This document shows, one piece after another, positions 45,364-55,046 of a stretch of 64,000 bases of DNA. Location of the stretch: positions 124,001 to 188,000 of the forward strand of contig NZ_NWUC01000003.1 of the NCBI RefSeq assembly GCF_002750855.1, in the 5' to 3' direction. Under the pieces are notes generated by a model that searched no databases, was not told the origin of the DNA, and saw only the letters and a list, made by a program, of their open reading frames with translations. The position numbers and the translations under genes were made by a program. Origin of the DNA: Neopararhizobium haloflavum (GTDB taxonomy: Bacteria > Pseudomonadota > Alphaproteobacteria > Rhizobiales > Rhizobiaceae). Position 1 is the stretch's first letter. Every line of letters begins with the position of its first letter.

Positions 45364-45900
45364 ATTCGCAGACCATTCAGAGCCCCACCGCCGACCAGGG
45401 AAGGGCCGCGCGCCAACGAGGAGATCCGGGTCGACCGGGTCCAGCTTATCGATTCCGAGGGTGAGAACCGGGGCGTCGTCCCCATTCGCGAGGCGCTGGA
45501 AATCGCCGCCGACGCAGGTCTCGATCTCGTGGAAATTTCGCCGAACGCCGATCCCCCGGTCTGCAAGATCCAGGACCTCGGCAAGCTGAAATACGAAAAG
45601 CAGAAGAAGGCCGCCGAGGCGCGCAAGAAGCAGAAGACCGTCGAGGTCAAAGAAATCAAGATGCGCCCGAACATCGACACGCATGATTATGACGTGAAGA
45701 TGCGCGCCATGAACCGCTTCTTCGACGAAGGCGACAAGGTCAAGGTGACGCTGCGATTCCGCGGGCGCGAAATGGCGCACCAGGAACTCGGCATGAAGCT
45801 GCTGCAGAAGGTCAAGGAGCAGACGGCGGAGATCGCCAAGGTCGAGGCCGAACCGAAGCTCGAGGGCCGTCAGATGATGATGGTGCTGGCGCCGCGCTAG
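45364..45900 (+). CDS. infC: Translation initiation factor IF-3 (AUU start)
   Basis: IF-3 of 178 residues, which blocks 50S joining and proofreads the initiator codon. The N-domain begins with RRPFRAPP and contains [24 protein letters not shown]. The linker is [30 protein letters not shown], and the C-domain contains [25 protein letters not shown]. The only start consistent with the family N-terminus is ATT at 45364, eight bases after AGGAGAA. An AUU start is the known basis of IF-3 autoregulation. Open frame upstream of this codon is not homologous. A strong terminator follows. Confidence 0.97.
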   Translation: MRRPFRAPPPTREGPRANEEIRVDRVQLIDSEGENRGVVPIREALEIAADAGLDLVEISPNADPPVCKIQDLGKLKYEKQKKAAEARKKQKTVEVKEIKMRPNIDTHDYDVKMRAMNRFFDEGDKVKVTLRFRGREMAHQELGMKLLQKVKEQTAEIAKVEAEPKLEGRQMMMVLAPR

Positions 45901-45921
45901 AGGCGGCCGCTTCCGCTGATC

Positions 45922-45965
45922 AATGCCCCTCCCCACAAAGAATGCGGGAGGGGCATTTTGTTTTT
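45922..45965 (+). terminator. Rho-independent terminator after infC
   Basis: Twelve-bp stem (45922-45933 with 45946-45957), a 12-base loop, and a T-rich run to 45965. It is the strongest intrinsic terminator in the window and lies 21 bases after the infC stop. The next gene begins 16 bases past it. Confidence 0.9.
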
Positions 45966-45981
45966 CGGACGATTTTCCCCG

Positions 45982-46611
45982 ATGGATGATCCAGCCAGTT
46001 CCCGCGTGGTCCTGCAAAAGTTTCAGCGGTTGCGCCGACTGGTTCTCGCCTCGATCCTTGGCGCCGTCATTCTGGCGCTGCTGTTCGTGCGCTCACGCTG
46101 GCAATCAGAAGCCATTCACGAAACGATCGAGATTCTCGGGCTCGCCTGCATTGCCGCCGGGATATTGGGCCGCCTGTGGTGCACGCTCTATATAGGCGGG
46201 CGAAAGGCGGACGAAATCGTCGACGGCGGGCCGTATTCCATCACACGCAATCCGCTCTATCTCTTTTCGACGCTCGCTGCCGCCGGTGTCGGAGCCCAGA
46301 CCGGAAGCCTTTTGGTGACGGCATTCTTCGCCATCGGCTCGGCTCTCGCCTTTCACGTCGTTATCGCCCGTGAGGAACAGTATCTGGCAGAACGCTTTGG
46401 CGACCCGTATGCGGCCTACATGGCGCGAGTACCGCGCTTCCTTCCGCGGCCAAGCCTCTTCCAGACCGACGACGTGCTGACCGTCCGCCCGGCCCGGCTT
46501 TACCGGACCTTTGCGGACGGCCTCGTCTTCTTCCTGGCGATGCCGCTTCTCGAGACGGTCGAATACCTTCAGGACAGTGGTGTGCTACCGGTCATTCTGC
46601 ACCTCTACTGA
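45982..46611 (+). CDS. Isoprenylcysteine-carboxyl-methyltransferase-like membrane protein
   Basis: Membrane protein of 209 residues with four to five hydrophobic helices. The family signature is GRLWCTLYIGGRKADEIVDGGPYSITRNPLYL (RNPxY motif), then HVVIAREEQYLAERFGDPYAAYMARVPRFLP, matching the ICMT/phospholipid-methyltransferase (PEMT-like) fold. Bacterial relatives methylate small or lipid substrates; the natural one here is unknown. ATG 45982 is used. It lies between the infC terminator and the OYE gene, which it meets tail to tail with an 11-base gap. Confidence 0.87.
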   Translation: MDDPASSRVVLQKFQRLRRLVLASILGAVILALLFVRSRWQSEAIHETIEILGLACIAAGILGRLWCTLYIGGRKADEIVDGGPYSITRNPLYLFSTLAAAGVGAQTGSLLVTAFFAIGSALAFHVVIAREEQYLAERFGDPYAAYMARVPRFLPRPSLFQTDDVLTVRPARLYRTFADGLVFFLAMPLLETVEYLQDSGVLPVILHLY

Positions 46612-46622
46612 GCGGCGTCCCA

Positions 46623-47732
46623 TCATGCAGCCTTGGCGACAGCATCTCCCCGGCCGAGCGTGGCAAACGGATAGTCGGTGTAACCTTCCGCTCCACCTCC
46701 ATAGAACGTGTCCTTGTCCTGCGGATTGAGCGCCGCTCCCGTGCGGAATCGCTCCGGCAGATCAGGATTGGCGATGAATGCCTTGCCGACTGACACAGCA
46801 TCTGCATGGCCGCTCCTGATCGCTTCCGCCGACCGTTCGGCATCGTATTCGCCGTTGGCAATATAAAAGCCGGTCCAATCGGAACGCAGTGTACGGATCA
46901 GCGCCTCGCCCTTCTCGTCGCCCGCCGTCCCGAAGCTTTCCACCACATGCAGGTAGGCCAGCCCGCGCGTGTCGAGCGCCTTGTAAAGCGCGGAAAACAG
47001 CCCGTGCGGATCGCTGTCGGTGATGTCGTTGGCTTGGCCTCGCGGCGACAGCCGGATGCCGACGCGGCCGGCACCGATCTCCGCGATCACGCGATCACAC
47101 ACCTCCAATGTCAGACGCATGCGATTATCGATCGATCCGCCATAGGCGTCTGTCCGGTCATTCGCGCCATCCTGAAGGAACTGGTCGAGCAGATAGCCAT
47201 TTGCGGAATGGATTTCGACACCGTCGAAACCGGCGGCAATGGCGGACCGCGCCGCATGGCCATAGTCCTCGATCAGCGCGGCGATCTCGTCGCCTTCAAG
47301 AGCGCGCGGCTTTGACGTATCCTCGAACCCATTGCTCGTGAACGTCTTCGACCGGGCGCGGCGGTTGCTGGACGACACCGGGGCCTGGCCGTCGGGAAGC
47401 AGGGACGTGTGAGAAATTCTGCCGACATGCCAAAGTTGGCAGAAGATGCGGCCACCATTGGCATGGACGGCGGAGGTGATCGGCTTCCATGCCTCGACTT
47501 GCGCGTCGGTATATATGCCGGGCGTATCGATATATCCTTTGCCCAAGGGCGATATTTGCGTGGCTTCGGAGACGATCAAACCAGCCGAAGCGCGTTGCGC
47601 ATAGTAAGTCGCGGCAAGCGGCTTCGGCGTGCCGTCGGGATTTGCACGGTTGCGCGTCAGCGGCGCCATGAAAATTCGGTTTGGAATTGTGAGCTCGCCC
47701 ATTTCCGTCGGCGAGAACATCTGATGTGTCAT
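46623..47732 (-). CDS. Old Yellow Enzyme family alkene reductase
   Basis: FMN-dependent ene-reductase of 369 residues, NemA-like. The FMN-binding start IPNRIFMAPLTRNRA, the QLWHVGR motif, FDGVEIHSANGYLLDQFLQD (HxxN substrate site), NRMRLTLEVCDRVIAEIG and DAVSVGKAFIANPDLPERF (phosphate-binding) are all present. It reduces activated alkenes, nitro compounds or N-ethylmaleimide with NAD(P)H. The protein is complete and in typical length. It faces the ICMT-like gene tail to tail. A TetR- or MarR-type repressor, often next to such genes, is absent. Confidence 0.95.
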   Translation of the reverse strand: MTHQMFSPTEMGELTIPNRIFMAPLTRNRANPDGTPKPLAATYYAQRASAGLIVSEATQISPLGKGYIDTPGIYTDAQVEAWKPITSAVHANGGRIFCQLWHVGRISHTSLLPDGQAPVSSSNRRARSKTFTSNGFEDTSKPRALEGDEIAALIEDYGHAARSAIAAGFDGVEIHSANGYLLDQFLQDGANDRTDAYGGSIDNRMRLTLEVCDRVIAEIGAGRVGIRLSPRGQANDITDSDPHGLFSALYKALDTRGLAYLHVVESFGTAGDEKGEALIRTLRSDWTGFYIANGEYDAERSAEAIRSGHADAVSVGKAFIANPDLPERFRTGAALNPQDKDTFYGGGAEGYTDYPFATLGRGDAVAKAA

Positions 47733-48091
47733 GAACTAAGCCTCAAATCTGAAGGTGCGCCATAGGGCGTCAATCGATCGCTTGGACATGGGGACGGCAG
47801 CCCGATGGTCAAGTGAACGCATTGGGCAGCATGAGTGAACGCTTGATGGCGGTTTTCGAACGGCGAGGCCTTGCACATTCGCGCGCTTATGGGTAAGGGA
47901 GCGCGTTCGAACCGGCCGGCAGGGCATGCCGTGGCGGTTCACAATGCTTGCGGAGGACGGTTCGTCTCGTTTCCGCAGACCAACAACCAAGCGTTCCGGC
48001 TCAGTCTCGGTCAGCCAGCCTCAGGGCAGGCCCGACGTCCAAGGACATCGCGGCACTGATCATAGCCTCGAACGCGCATAGGAGAAGCAAA
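47733..48091. other. Intergenic region before rpmI; no gene recognised
   Basis: A 359-base stretch between the divergent OYE gene and rpmI. It contains a weak promoter candidate, TTGCAC (47871-47876), 17 bases, TAAGGG (47894-47899), which would give rpmI a leader of about 185 bases. A long leader fits L20 autoregulation of rpmI-rplT, but I could not identify the L20-binding fold. A GTTCGAAC palindrome at 47905 is discussed under rejected items. Confidence 0.4.
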
Positions 48092-48292
48092 ATGCCCAAG
48101 ATGAAGACGAAGGCATCCGCGAAAAAGCGGTTCAAGATCACCGGCTCCGGCAAGGTGCTGGCGGCAGCTGCCGGTAAGCGGCATGGCATGATCAAGCGGT
48201 CCAACAAGTTCATTCGCGACGCCCGCGGCACGATGGTTCTCTCCGAGGCCGATGCCAAGATCGTCAAGAAGTTCCTTCCGAACGGTCTTTGA
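48092..48292 (+). CDS. rpmI: 50S ribosomal protein L35
   Basis: Ribosomal protein L35 of 66 residues. It starts [21 protein letters not shown] and continues [34 protein letters not shown], the complete family length. AGGAGAAGC precedes ATG 48092. It forms an operon with rplT, starting 37 bases downstream. It is separated from infC by two unrelated genes (ICMT-like and OYE), unlike the infC-rpmI-rplT order of many bacteria. Confidence 0.98.
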   Translation: MPKMKTKASAKKRFKITGSGKVLAAAAGKRHGMIKRSNKFIRDARGTMVLSEADAKIVKKFLPNGL

Positions 48293-48329
48293 GACCTTCG
48301 ATCAGACCGACATTTAAGGAGATCATACC

Positions 48330-48731
48330 ATGGCACGCGTCAAGAGAGGCGTTACCGCCCACGCCAAGCACAAGAAGGTCCTGAAGAAAGCTAAGGGCTT
48401 TTACGGCCGTCGCAAGAACACGATCCGCGCAGCCAAGGCTGCCGTCGATCGTTCGATGCAGTTCGCCTATCGCGACCGCAAGGTCCGCAAGCGCAACTTC
48501 CGTGCGCTCTGGGTTCAGCGCATCAACGCGGCCGTTCGCGAACACGGCCTGACCTATGGCCGTTTCATCGACGGCTTGACCAAGGCCGGCATCGAGGTCG
48601 ACCGCAAGGTTCTTTCCGACATGGCTATCCACGAGCCCGAAGCATTCGGTGCCTTGGTTGCCAGCGCCAAGAAGGCATTGGAATACCTCAAGGATACGAC
48701 GCCGAACGCTTTTGAAAGCGCTGTCCGTTAG
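48330..48731 (+). CDS. rplT: 50S ribosomal protein L20
   Basis: Ribosomal protein L20 of 133 residues. The N-terminal basic segment [29 protein letters not shown] is canonical, followed by [46 protein letters not shown]20 nucleates 50S assembly and in other bacteria represses its own operon. It carries a slightly longer C-terminal tail ([23 protein letters not shown]), usual in Hyphomicrobiales. Terminator-like hairpin 48764-48797 follows, separating it from pheS. Confidence 0.98.
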   Translation: MARVKRGVTAHAKHKKVLKKAKGFYGRRKNTIRAAKAAVDRSMQFAYRDRKVRKRNFRALWVQRINAAVREHGLTYGRFIDGLTKAGIEVDRKVLSDMAIHEPEAFGALVASAKKALEYLKDTTPNAFESAVR

Positions 48732-48763
48732 TCAGCGCTTTTCCAAGCATACATGGATTTGGG

Positions 48764-48805
48764 AAACCCGCGCTGGCTCGAGGCCTTGCGCGGGTTTTTG
48801 CTTTT
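48764..48805 (+). terminator. Rho-independent terminator between rplT and pheS
   Basis: Ten-bp stem AAACCCGCGC (48764-48773) with GCGCGGGTTT (48788-48797) and a 14-base loop, followed by TTTTTGCTTTT. It lies 32 bases after rplT and about 90 bases before pheS, so it could also serve as an attenuator for pheS. Confidence 0.8.
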
Positions 48806-48897
48806 CAGGGGTGGTCGGACGACCTTTCACCGGCCCGCCCTTTCTGATTAAAGCCTGGCACAACGGTTCAGGCGACACGCAAGATGCAGGACATGGA

Positions 48898-49980
48898 ATG
48901 AGCGATCTCGTCCAACTGGAAGAACAGATCATGGCGGAGATTTCCGCCGCCGATGATGAGCCCGCCATCGAAGCGGTGCGAGTGGCGGCACTCGGCAAGA
49001 AGGGGTCGGTTTCCGAAAAGCTCAAGACGCTTGGGGCGATGAGCCCGGAAGAGCGGCAGACCATGGGTCCGGCGATCAACGGGCTCAAGAGCAGGATCGC
49101 CGACGCCATCGCCGAGCGCAAACAGGCACTGAAGGCCAAGGCGATCGAGGCAAGGCTCGAGCGCGAGCGGGTCGATGTCACGCTTCCCACACGGCCGTCG
49201 CCGGTCGAGACCGGCCGCATCCATCCGATCAGCCAGGTCATCGATGAGATCACCGCAATCTTCGGGGACATGGGCTTCTCGATCGCCGAAGGCCCGGATA
49301 TCGAAACGGACTACTACAACTTCACCGCGCTGAACTTCCCCGAAGGCCATCCGGCGCGTGAGATGCACGATACGTTCTTCTTCGCCAAGGACGACAAGGG
49401 CGAGGCCAAGGTGCTGCGCACCCACACCTCTCCCGTGCAGATCCGTACGATGGAAAGCCAGAAGCCGCCGATCCGCATCGTCATCCCCGGCAAGACCTAT
49501 CGTCAGGATTCCGACGCCACGCACTCGCCGATGTTTCATCAGATCGAGGGTCTCGTCATCGACAAGACCGCGAATGTCGCAAACATGAAGTGGGTCCTGA
49601 CGGAATTCTGCAAGACGTTCTTCGAGGTGCCGCAGGTCAAGATGCGCTTCCGGCCATCGTTCTTCCCATTCACCGAACCGAGCCTGGAGGTCGATATCCA
49701 GTGCGACCGGTCGGGATCGGAAGTGAAATTCGGCGAAGGCGACGACTGGATGGAAATCCTCGGCTGCGGCATGGTTCACCCGAACGTGTTGCGGGCCGGC
49801 GGTCTCGATCCCGACGAGTACCAGGGCTTTGCCTGGGGCATGGGCATCGACCGCATCGCCATGCTGAAATACGGCATGCCGGATTTGCGCGCCTTTTTCG
49901 ACGCCGATGTGCGTTGGCTCAACCATTACGGTTTCCGCCCGCTCGACATGCCGACCCTGTTCGGCGGCCTCAGCAGCTAG
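48898..49980 (+). CDS. pheS: Phenylalanyl-tRNA synthetase alpha subunit
   Basis: Class II synthetase catalytic subunit of 360 residues. Visible are the N-terminal coiled-coil, then [47 protein letters not shown] (motif 1 region), the Phe-site loop [21 protein letters not shown] (motif 2), and [14 protein letters not shown] with [22 protein letters not shown] (motif 3). ATG 48898 follows AGGACATGG. The tetramer forms with PheT, encoded 473 bases downstream past a GFA-type gene. Length and motifs are normal. Confidence 0.98.
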   Translation: MSDLVQLEEQIMAEISAADDEPAIEAVRVAALGKKGSVSEKLKTLGAMSPEERQTMGPAINGLKSRIADAIAERKQALKAKAIEARLERERVDVTLPTRPSPVETGRIHPISQVIDEITAIFGDMGFSIAEGPDIETDYYNFTALNFPEGHPAREMHDTFFFAKDDKGEAKVLRTHTSPVQIRTMESQKPPIRIVIPGKTYRQDSDATHSPMFHQIEGLVIDKTANVANMKWVLTEFCKTFFEVPQVKMRFRPSFFPFTEPSLEVDIQCDRSGSEVKFGEGDDWMEILGCGMVHPNVLRAGGLDPDEYQGFAWGMGIDRIAMLKYGMPDLRAFFDADVRWLNHYGFRPLDMPTLFGGLSS

Positions 49981-50033
49981 GTGCCGGCAGGGAGCGCGAC
50001 CGTCCGCATCTTTGCGTCACAATGGAGCTGACC

Positions 50034-50429
50034 ATGTCCCATACCGGATCCTGCCGCTGCGGCGTCATATCCGCCGATGCACACGGCGAACCCTTTCGCC
50101 GGGCCTATTGCCATTGCCGCGATTGCCGCAAGCAAACCGGCGCGCCCGTAATGGCGTTCGTCGGGTTCAAGGATGAAGACCTGACCTTTTTCGGAGAGCC
50201 GCAGAGCTATCGTTTCGGCGGCGTGGAGCGGGTTTTCTGTGGCCGCTGCGGCAGCCAGATCGGCTATCGCGACGAGGAACTGCCCGGCCGCATCTATCTG
50301 ACGCTGGGCTTCATGGACGAACCGCAGAACCATCCGCCCGCCTTCCATGCCTTTACCAAGCGGCAGCTTCCCTTTGTCGAACTCGCCGACGACCTGCCCC
50401 ATTTCGATGGCTTCCCGCCGGAACGCTGA
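50034..50429 (+). CDS. GFA-family (glutathione-dependent formaldehyde-activating-like) protein
   Basis: Zinc-binding protein of 131 residues in the Mss4-like fold. The metal ligands are seen as GSCRCG (N-terminal CxC), YCHCRDCRKQTG (CxCxxC) and FCGRCGSQIGY (CxxC). The fold matches the GFA family, whose name reflects an old formaldehyde-activation assignment that most members lack. ATG 50034 has GGAG eight bases before it. It is inserted between pheS and pheT with 53- and 24-base gaps, all on one strand, so it is likely co-transcribed with them. Confidence 0.9.
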   Translation: MSHTGSCRCGVISADAHGEPFRRAYCHCRDCRKQTGAPVMAFVGFKDEDLTFFGEPQSYRFGGVERVFCGRCGSQIGYRDEELPGRIYLTLGFMDEPQNHPPAFHAFTKRQLPFVELADDLPHFDGFPPER

Positions 50430-50453
50430 AACCCTCAAGGGACGACCAGACCA

Positions 50454-52859
50454 ATGAAATTCACACTCTCCTGGCTCAAGGAGCACCTTGAGACCGATGC
50501 CACGCTGGAAGAGATCGCCGAGCGACTGACGGCGATCGGACTTGAAGTTGAAAGCATCGATGACAAGGCGGCGCTGAAGCCTTTCACCATCGCGCGCGTG
50601 CTGAGCGCAGAAAAGCACCCGGATGCCGACAAGCTTCAGGTCCTGACGGTCGACACTGGATCGGGCACGCCGGTACAGGTCGTCTGCGGCGCGCCGAACG
50701 CGCGCGCTGGCCTCGTTGGCGCATTCGCCGCGCCCGGCTCCTATGTGCCTGGAATCGACGTCACGCTTTCGGTCGGCAACATTCGCGGGGTGGAAAGCCG
50801 GGGCATGATGTGCTCGGAACGCGAATTGCAGATGTCGGACGAGCATTCGGGCATTATCGATCTTGATGACGACGCACCTGTCGGTCAGTCCTTCGCCGCC
50901 TATGCGGGCCTTGACGATCCTGTCATCGAAATCGGCCTGACGCCCAATCACCCGGAAGCGACGGGCGTTTACGGCATCGCGCGCGATCTGGCGGCAGCCG
51001 GTATCGGCCGCCTCAAGGAGACGGCGATCGAGCCTGTCCGCGCGGAAGGTGCGTGCCCGGTCAATGTCGCGATCGAGGCCGGCGATCTTTGTCCCGGTTT
51101 TGCCTTGCGGCGCGTCAAGGGTGTGACCAACGGCCCAAGCCCGCGCTGGATGCAACAGCGCCTTCTGGCCATCGGGCTGCGTCCGATCAATGCATTGGTC
51201 GACATCACCAACTACATGACGTTCGACCGCGGACGTCCGCTGCACGTCTTCGACGCCGCCAAGGTCGCGGGGAACCTGACCATCCGCCGCGCACGCGATG
51301 GCGAAACCCTTCTGGCTCTGGACGAACGCACCTATCGGCTCACCCCGGAGATGTGCGTGATCGCCGACGAGCGCGGTGTGGAATCGCTCGCCGGCATCAT
51401 GGGTGGGGAGCATTCTGGCTGCGACGAGACCACGACCGACGTGTTGATCGAATCGGCACTTTGGGATCCGATCGCGACCGCAAAGGCTGGCCGGTCGCTC
51501 GGCATCATCACGGATGCGCGCTATCGCTTCGAACGCGGTGTCGACCCGGAGTTCATGATCCCCGGATTGGATCTTGCAACGCACCTTGTCATGCAGATTT
51601 GCGGCGGGACGCCGAGCGAGATGGAAGTCGCGGGCTACCGGCCGCCGGAGCGCAAGGTCGTCAGCTTCCCGTTCTCCGAGGTGAAGCGGCTGACCGGCCT
51701 TGACGTGCCGGCGGGTGAAGCGACGGACATCCTGACGCGCCTCGGCTTCGAGCCGATCGGCAGCGGCGAGGTGATCGAGGTCAAGGTCCCCACATGGCGC
51801 CCCGATGTCGACGGCAAGGCCGACCTCGTCGAAGAGGTCATGCGCATCAAAGGTGTCGACCACATTGCTCCATTGCCGCTGGAAACCCACAGTGCGGTCA
51901 ACGGCAGGATCTTGACGACGTTGCAGATCCGCACGCGCCTGGCACGCCGCGCACTTGCTGCCCGCGGCATGCTGGAAGCGGTGACGTGGTCGTTCATTCC
52001 CGAGGCGCATGCGAAAGCGTTCGGCGGGGGCGCCGCGGGCCTCAAGCTTGCCAACCCGATCGCAGCCGACATGTCGGACATGCGCCCATCGCTGCTGCCT
52101 GGTCTACTGGCGGCTGCCCAGCGCAACACGGATCGCGGGTTCGGTGATGCCGCGCTGTTCGAAGTGTCGGGGACGTATGAAAGCGATGCGCCTGACGGTC
52201 AGCGACGCGTTGCCGGCGGCGTGCGCCGCGGCACGGCCAAGTTCGGTGGCGCCAGCCGCCACTGGGACGGGGCGGCCAAGCCGGTCGATGTCTTCGACGC
52301 CAAGGCCGATGCGATCGCCGCGCTGGAAGCGGCCGGCGCGCCGGTGGACAAGCTGCAGATCGAACCCGGCGGCCCTGAATGGTATCACCCCGGCCGCTCG
52401 GGCACGATCAGGCTCGGACCGAAGATGGTGCTCGCCCATTTCGGGGAGTTTCATCCCATCACGCTCGAAACGCTGGACGTCTCTGGTCCACTGACCGGCT
52501 TTGAGGTCTTCCTCGACGCCATCCCCGAGCCAAAGCGCAAGGCAACGCGCACCAAGCCGTCGCTCACTCTGTCGCCGCTGCAGGCCGTCAAGCGTGATTT
52601 CGCCTTCGTGGTGGACAAGGCCGTCAAGGCTGCCGACCTCGTCAAGGCCGCGTCCGGCGCCGACAAGAAGCTGATCGCCGGCATCACCGTGTTCGATCTT
52701 TTCGAAGGCGCGGCGCTCGGCGAAGGCAAGAAATCTGTGGCCATCGAGGTCACGATCCAGCCGCTTGACCGGACACTGACGGACGAGGACCTGGAGGCAC
52801 TGGCCGGCAAGGTCGTCGACAACGTCACCAAATCCACCGGCGGCACGCTGAGGCGCTGA
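50454..52859 (+). CDS. pheT: Phenylalanyl-tRNA synthetase beta subunit
   Basis: Large subunit of 801 residues. The tRNA-binding OB-fold domain (about 40-150) has [21 protein letters not shown] and GAPNARAG. The B3/B4 editing domain contains [42 protein letters not shown], and [10 protein letters not shown] lies at its end. B5 and the catalytic-like domain follow (about 400-690). The C-terminal FDX-ACB domain (about 710-800) includes [22 protein letters not shown]. Ordinary length. Upstream AAGGGACGACC is its ribosome binding region. Confidence 0.98.
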   Translation: MKFTLSWLKEHLETDATLEEIAERLTAIGLEVESIDDKAALKPFTIARVLSAEKHPDADKLQVLTVDTGSGTPVQVVCGAPNARAGLVGAFAAPGSYVPGIDVTLSVGNIRGVESRGMMCSERELQMSDEHSGIIDLDDDAPVGQSFAAYAGLDDPVIEIGLTPNHPEATGVYGIARDLAAAGIGRLKETAIEPVRAEGACPVNVAIEAGDLCPGFALRRVKGVTNGPSPRWMQQRLLAIGLRPINALVDITNYMTFDRGRPLHVFDAAKVAGNLTIRRARDGETLLALDERTYRLTPEMCVIADERGVESLAGIMGGEHSGCDETTTDVLIESALWDPIATAKAGRSLGIITDARYRFERGVDPEFMIPGLDLATHLVMQICGGTPSEMEVAGYRPPERKVVSFPFSEVKRLTGLDVPAGEATDILTRLGFEPIGSGEVIEVKVPTWRPDVDGKADLVEEVMRIKGVDHIAPLPLETHSAVNGRILTTLQIRTRLARRALAARGMLEAVTWSFIPEAHAKAFGGGAAGLKLANPIAADMSDMRPSLLPGLLAAAQRNTDRGFGDAALFEVSGTYESDAPDGQRRVAGGVRRGTAKFGGASRHWDGAAKPVDVFDAKADAIAALEAAGAPVDKLQIEPGGPEWYHPGRSGTIRLGPKMVLAHFGEFHPITLETLDVSGPLTGFEVFLDAIPEPKRKATRTKPSLTLSPLQAVKRDFAFVVDKAVKAADLVKAASGADKKLIAGITVFDLFEGAALGEGKKSVAIEVTIQPLDRTLTDEDLEALAGKVVDNVTKSTGGTLRR

Positions 52860-52999
52860 TCGATCCTGGATGTCGCTGCCGAAACCATCCGTCCGGCAGG
52901 GACATCCGATCGCATCTCCGCAGGACGAATACAGCCGATCTCGGAACAAACTGGCCTTTCCCGCGTCTGGTGCAGAGACACCGAATCCGAGCGGATGCC

Positions 53000-53452
53000 A
53001 TGCCTTCCTATTCTCCTTCGCCTATCGTCGTCGGTCGCCATCCGGTGCACGGCGCACTCGTCGCCTTCCCCATCGTCTGCTTCACGCTGACGCTCCTCAG
53101 CGATGTCGCCTACTGGCAGACGTCCAATCTGCTCTGGCAGCATTTCGCCGAGTGGTTGCTGCTTGTCGGGGTGGTCATGGGAGCGCTGGCCGCCGTCGCG
53201 GGCATCGTCGACCATGTGCTGCATCGCCATATGCGTTCTCCGGGCGCAGGTTGGCCCTATGCCATCGGCTCCGGCCTGGTTCTTCTGCTCGCCTTCATTA
53301 ACAATTTCGTTCACGCCGGTGACGGCTGGACCGGTGTCATGCCCTATGGGCTGGCGCTGTCGGCCATCACGGTCATCGCTCTGGTCGTTACCGAAGTCAT
53401 CGGCCACGCGACAATCCACCGACGCGGCGCGGGAGTATACGTCAATGACTGA
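53000..53452 (+). CDS. DUF2231 membrane protein
   Basis: Four-helix membrane protein of 150 residues. The histidine-rich N-terminal motif GRHPVHGALVAFPIVCFTLTLLSD and the later DHVLHRHM and NNFVHAGDGWTG fit DUF2231, whose conserved histidines may bind heme. It overlaps the sugar-dehydrogenase start by eight bases, so the two are coupled. ATG 53000 is used; a longer frame to 52970 adds nothing recognisable. An electron-transfer link between the pair is my inference. Confidence 0.85.
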   Translation: MPSYSPSPIVVGRHPVHGALVAFPIVCFTLTLLSDVAYWQTSNLLWQHFAEWLLLVGVVMGALAAVAGIVDHVLHRHMRSPGAGWPYAIGSGLVLLLAFINNFVHAGDGWTGVMPYGLALSAITVIALVVTEVIGHATIHRRGAGVYVND

Positions 53453-55046
53453 CCGTCTTTGGAGCCGAGGCATTGTCCTTGCCGGTGGCTGCACGATGTT
53501 TCTGGCACTTGCCGGCTGCGGCAATGGATCCGATTTCGATGTGACGCAGCAGATCGGGCCCGACCCGGAGTTGCCCGAACCCAGCATGAGCCTCTGGCCC
53601 GATCTCAAGGTGGCTGAAGTCACGGGTTGGCAAGACGGCGAGACGCCGACCGTGCCAGAGGGGCTGACTGTATCCGCCTACGCGAAAGACCTCGCCAACC
53701 CGCGCACGGTCCACACGCTGCCCAATGGAGACGTTATCGTCATCCAGTCGCGCGCGCCGGCCGGCAAGCCACTCGATCGCCCCAAGGACTACATTCGCGG
53801 CTGGATCATGTCGATTGCCCATGGCGGCGGTGGCGGCGCGCAACCGGAAAGCAACATCGCGACCTTGCTGCGCGACACCGACCGCGACGGTACGGTGGAC
53901 GAACGAAGCGACCTGCTGACCGGCCTCAACTCGCCCTTTGGCGTCGCCTGGTACGACGGCACACTCTACATCGCCGCTGCCGATGCGATCCTTGCATATC
54001 CCTATGAGCTGGGGACGAGCGAAATTTCGGCCGAGCCGGAGATCCTGACACCGCTTCCCGGCGGGCCCATCAACCATCACTGGACCAAGGATCTGGCCGT
54101 CAGCCCGGATGGGCGGTTTCTCTACGCCTCCGTCGGCTCGAACTCCAATATCGCCGAACGCGGACTTGAAGCCGAAAAGGGCCGCGCGGCAATTTGGCAG
54201 GTCGACCGCGAGACCGGCGCGGCGCGGGTTTTCGCCTCGGGCCTTCGCAATCCGAACGGCCTCAACATCCATCCCGAGACCGGAGAACTCTGGACCGTCG
54301 TGAACGAACGCGACGAGCTGGGCCCCAACCTCGTCCCCGATTACATGACTTCGGTCGAGGATGGGGCCTTCTACGGCTGGCCGTGGAGCTATTACGGCGA
54401 GCATGTCGACGAACGCGTGCATCCACCACGTCCCGACATGGTGGCATCCGCAACATCACCGGATTATGCGCTATCGAGCCACGTCGCGGCGTTGGGCCTG
54501 ACATTCTCCAACGATTCCGCGATGCCGGAAGCCTATGGCAACGGTGCGTTCATCGGCGAACACGGCAGTTGGAACCGCAGTGCGTTCAACGGCTACAAGG
54601 TCGTCTATGTGCCTTTCGAGAATGGCGAACCCGCCGGAATGGCGCAGGACGTCGTGACGGGCTTCCTTGATGGAGACCAGGCGAAGGGCCGTCCGGTCGG
54701 TGTCGCGATCGACGGCACAGGTGCACTTCTCGTCGCCGACGATGCCGGGAACACCGTTTGGAGGGTTGCCGCCGCCGATGGATCCGTCACGGATGAGCCA
54801 GTGCCGACGGACCGGATCGAGCAGGCGGCTGACGCTGCAGCAGAGAGCGACGCAGCCGCGCCGCAGGAGGCCGTCGATTCTCAGCCGACTCAGCCCGAAA
54901 ATGCTGGTGAGCCAGCAGCGCAGGGCGAAGGGGAGCCGGCAGACACCGAGGCACCGGCCGAGGGGCAGCCGTCGCAGACGGACATTGCCCCCGCGACACA
55001 GCCAGAAGGGACCGTCGACGACGGAGACGGTGCGCAGGATCAGTAG
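53445..55046 (+). CDS. PQQ-type sugar (sorbosone) dehydrogenase-like lipoprotein
   Basis: Exported lipoprotein of 533 residues. The signal ends in the lipobox LALAGC (Cys near residue 25). The six-bladed propeller follows, with YAKDLANPRTVHTLPNGDVIVIQSRAP, LNSPFGVAWYDGTLYIA, GRFLYASVGSNSNIAERG and ASGLRNPNGLNIHPETGELWTVVNERDE. AFYGWPWSYYGEH and GEHGSWNRSAFNGYKVVYVPF are GDH/sorbosone family motifs. The last 75 or so residues are an acidic Ala/Glu/Pro/Gln tail of low complexity. It likely oxidises aldoses or sorbosone in the periplasm; cofactor not proven. It overlaps the DUF2231 gene. Confidence 0.9.
   Translation: MTDRLWSRGIVLAGGCTMFLALAGCGNGSDFDVTQQIGPDPELPEPSMSLWPDLKVAEVTGWQDGETPTVPEGLTVSAYAKDLANPRTVHTLPNGDVIVIQSRAPAGKPLDRPKDYIRGWIMSIAHGGGGGAQPESNIATLLRDTDRDGTVDERSDLLTGLNSPFGVAWYDGTLYIAAADAILAYPYELGTSEISAEPEILTPLPGGPINHHWTKDLAVSPDGRFLYASVGSNSNIAERGLEAEKGRAAIWQVDRETGAARVFASGLRNPNGLNIHPETGELWTVVNERDELGPNLVPDYMTSVEDGAFYGWPWSYYGEHVDERVHPPRPDMVASATSPDYALSSHVAALGLTFSNDSAMPEAYGNGAFIGEHGSWNRSAFNGYKVVYVPFENGEPAGMAQDVVTGFLDGDQAKGRPVGVAIDGTGALLVADDAGNTVWRVAAADGSVTDEPVPTDRIEQAADAAAESDAAAPQEAVDSQPTQPENAGEPAAQGEGEPADTEAPAEGQPSQTDIAPATQPEGTVDDGDGAQDQ

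Noticed and set aside
47900-47930. GTTCGAAC followed by a GC-rich stretch, considered as a tRNA T-arm or attachment site
   Set aside because: The flanking bases do not form the five-bp T-stem and no acceptor, D- or anticodon arm is found upstream.
48754-48852. 32-codon ORF spanning the rplT-pheS terminator, considered as a Phe leader peptide
   Set aside because: Only three phenylalanine codons are scattered, there is no ribosome binding site before the ATG, and the frame does not line up with alternative hairpins.
49977-52010. 677-codon open frame antisense to pheT
   Set aside because: pheT is complete and canonical on the other strand; the antisense translation has no recognisable domain and low-complexity Arg/Asp composition.
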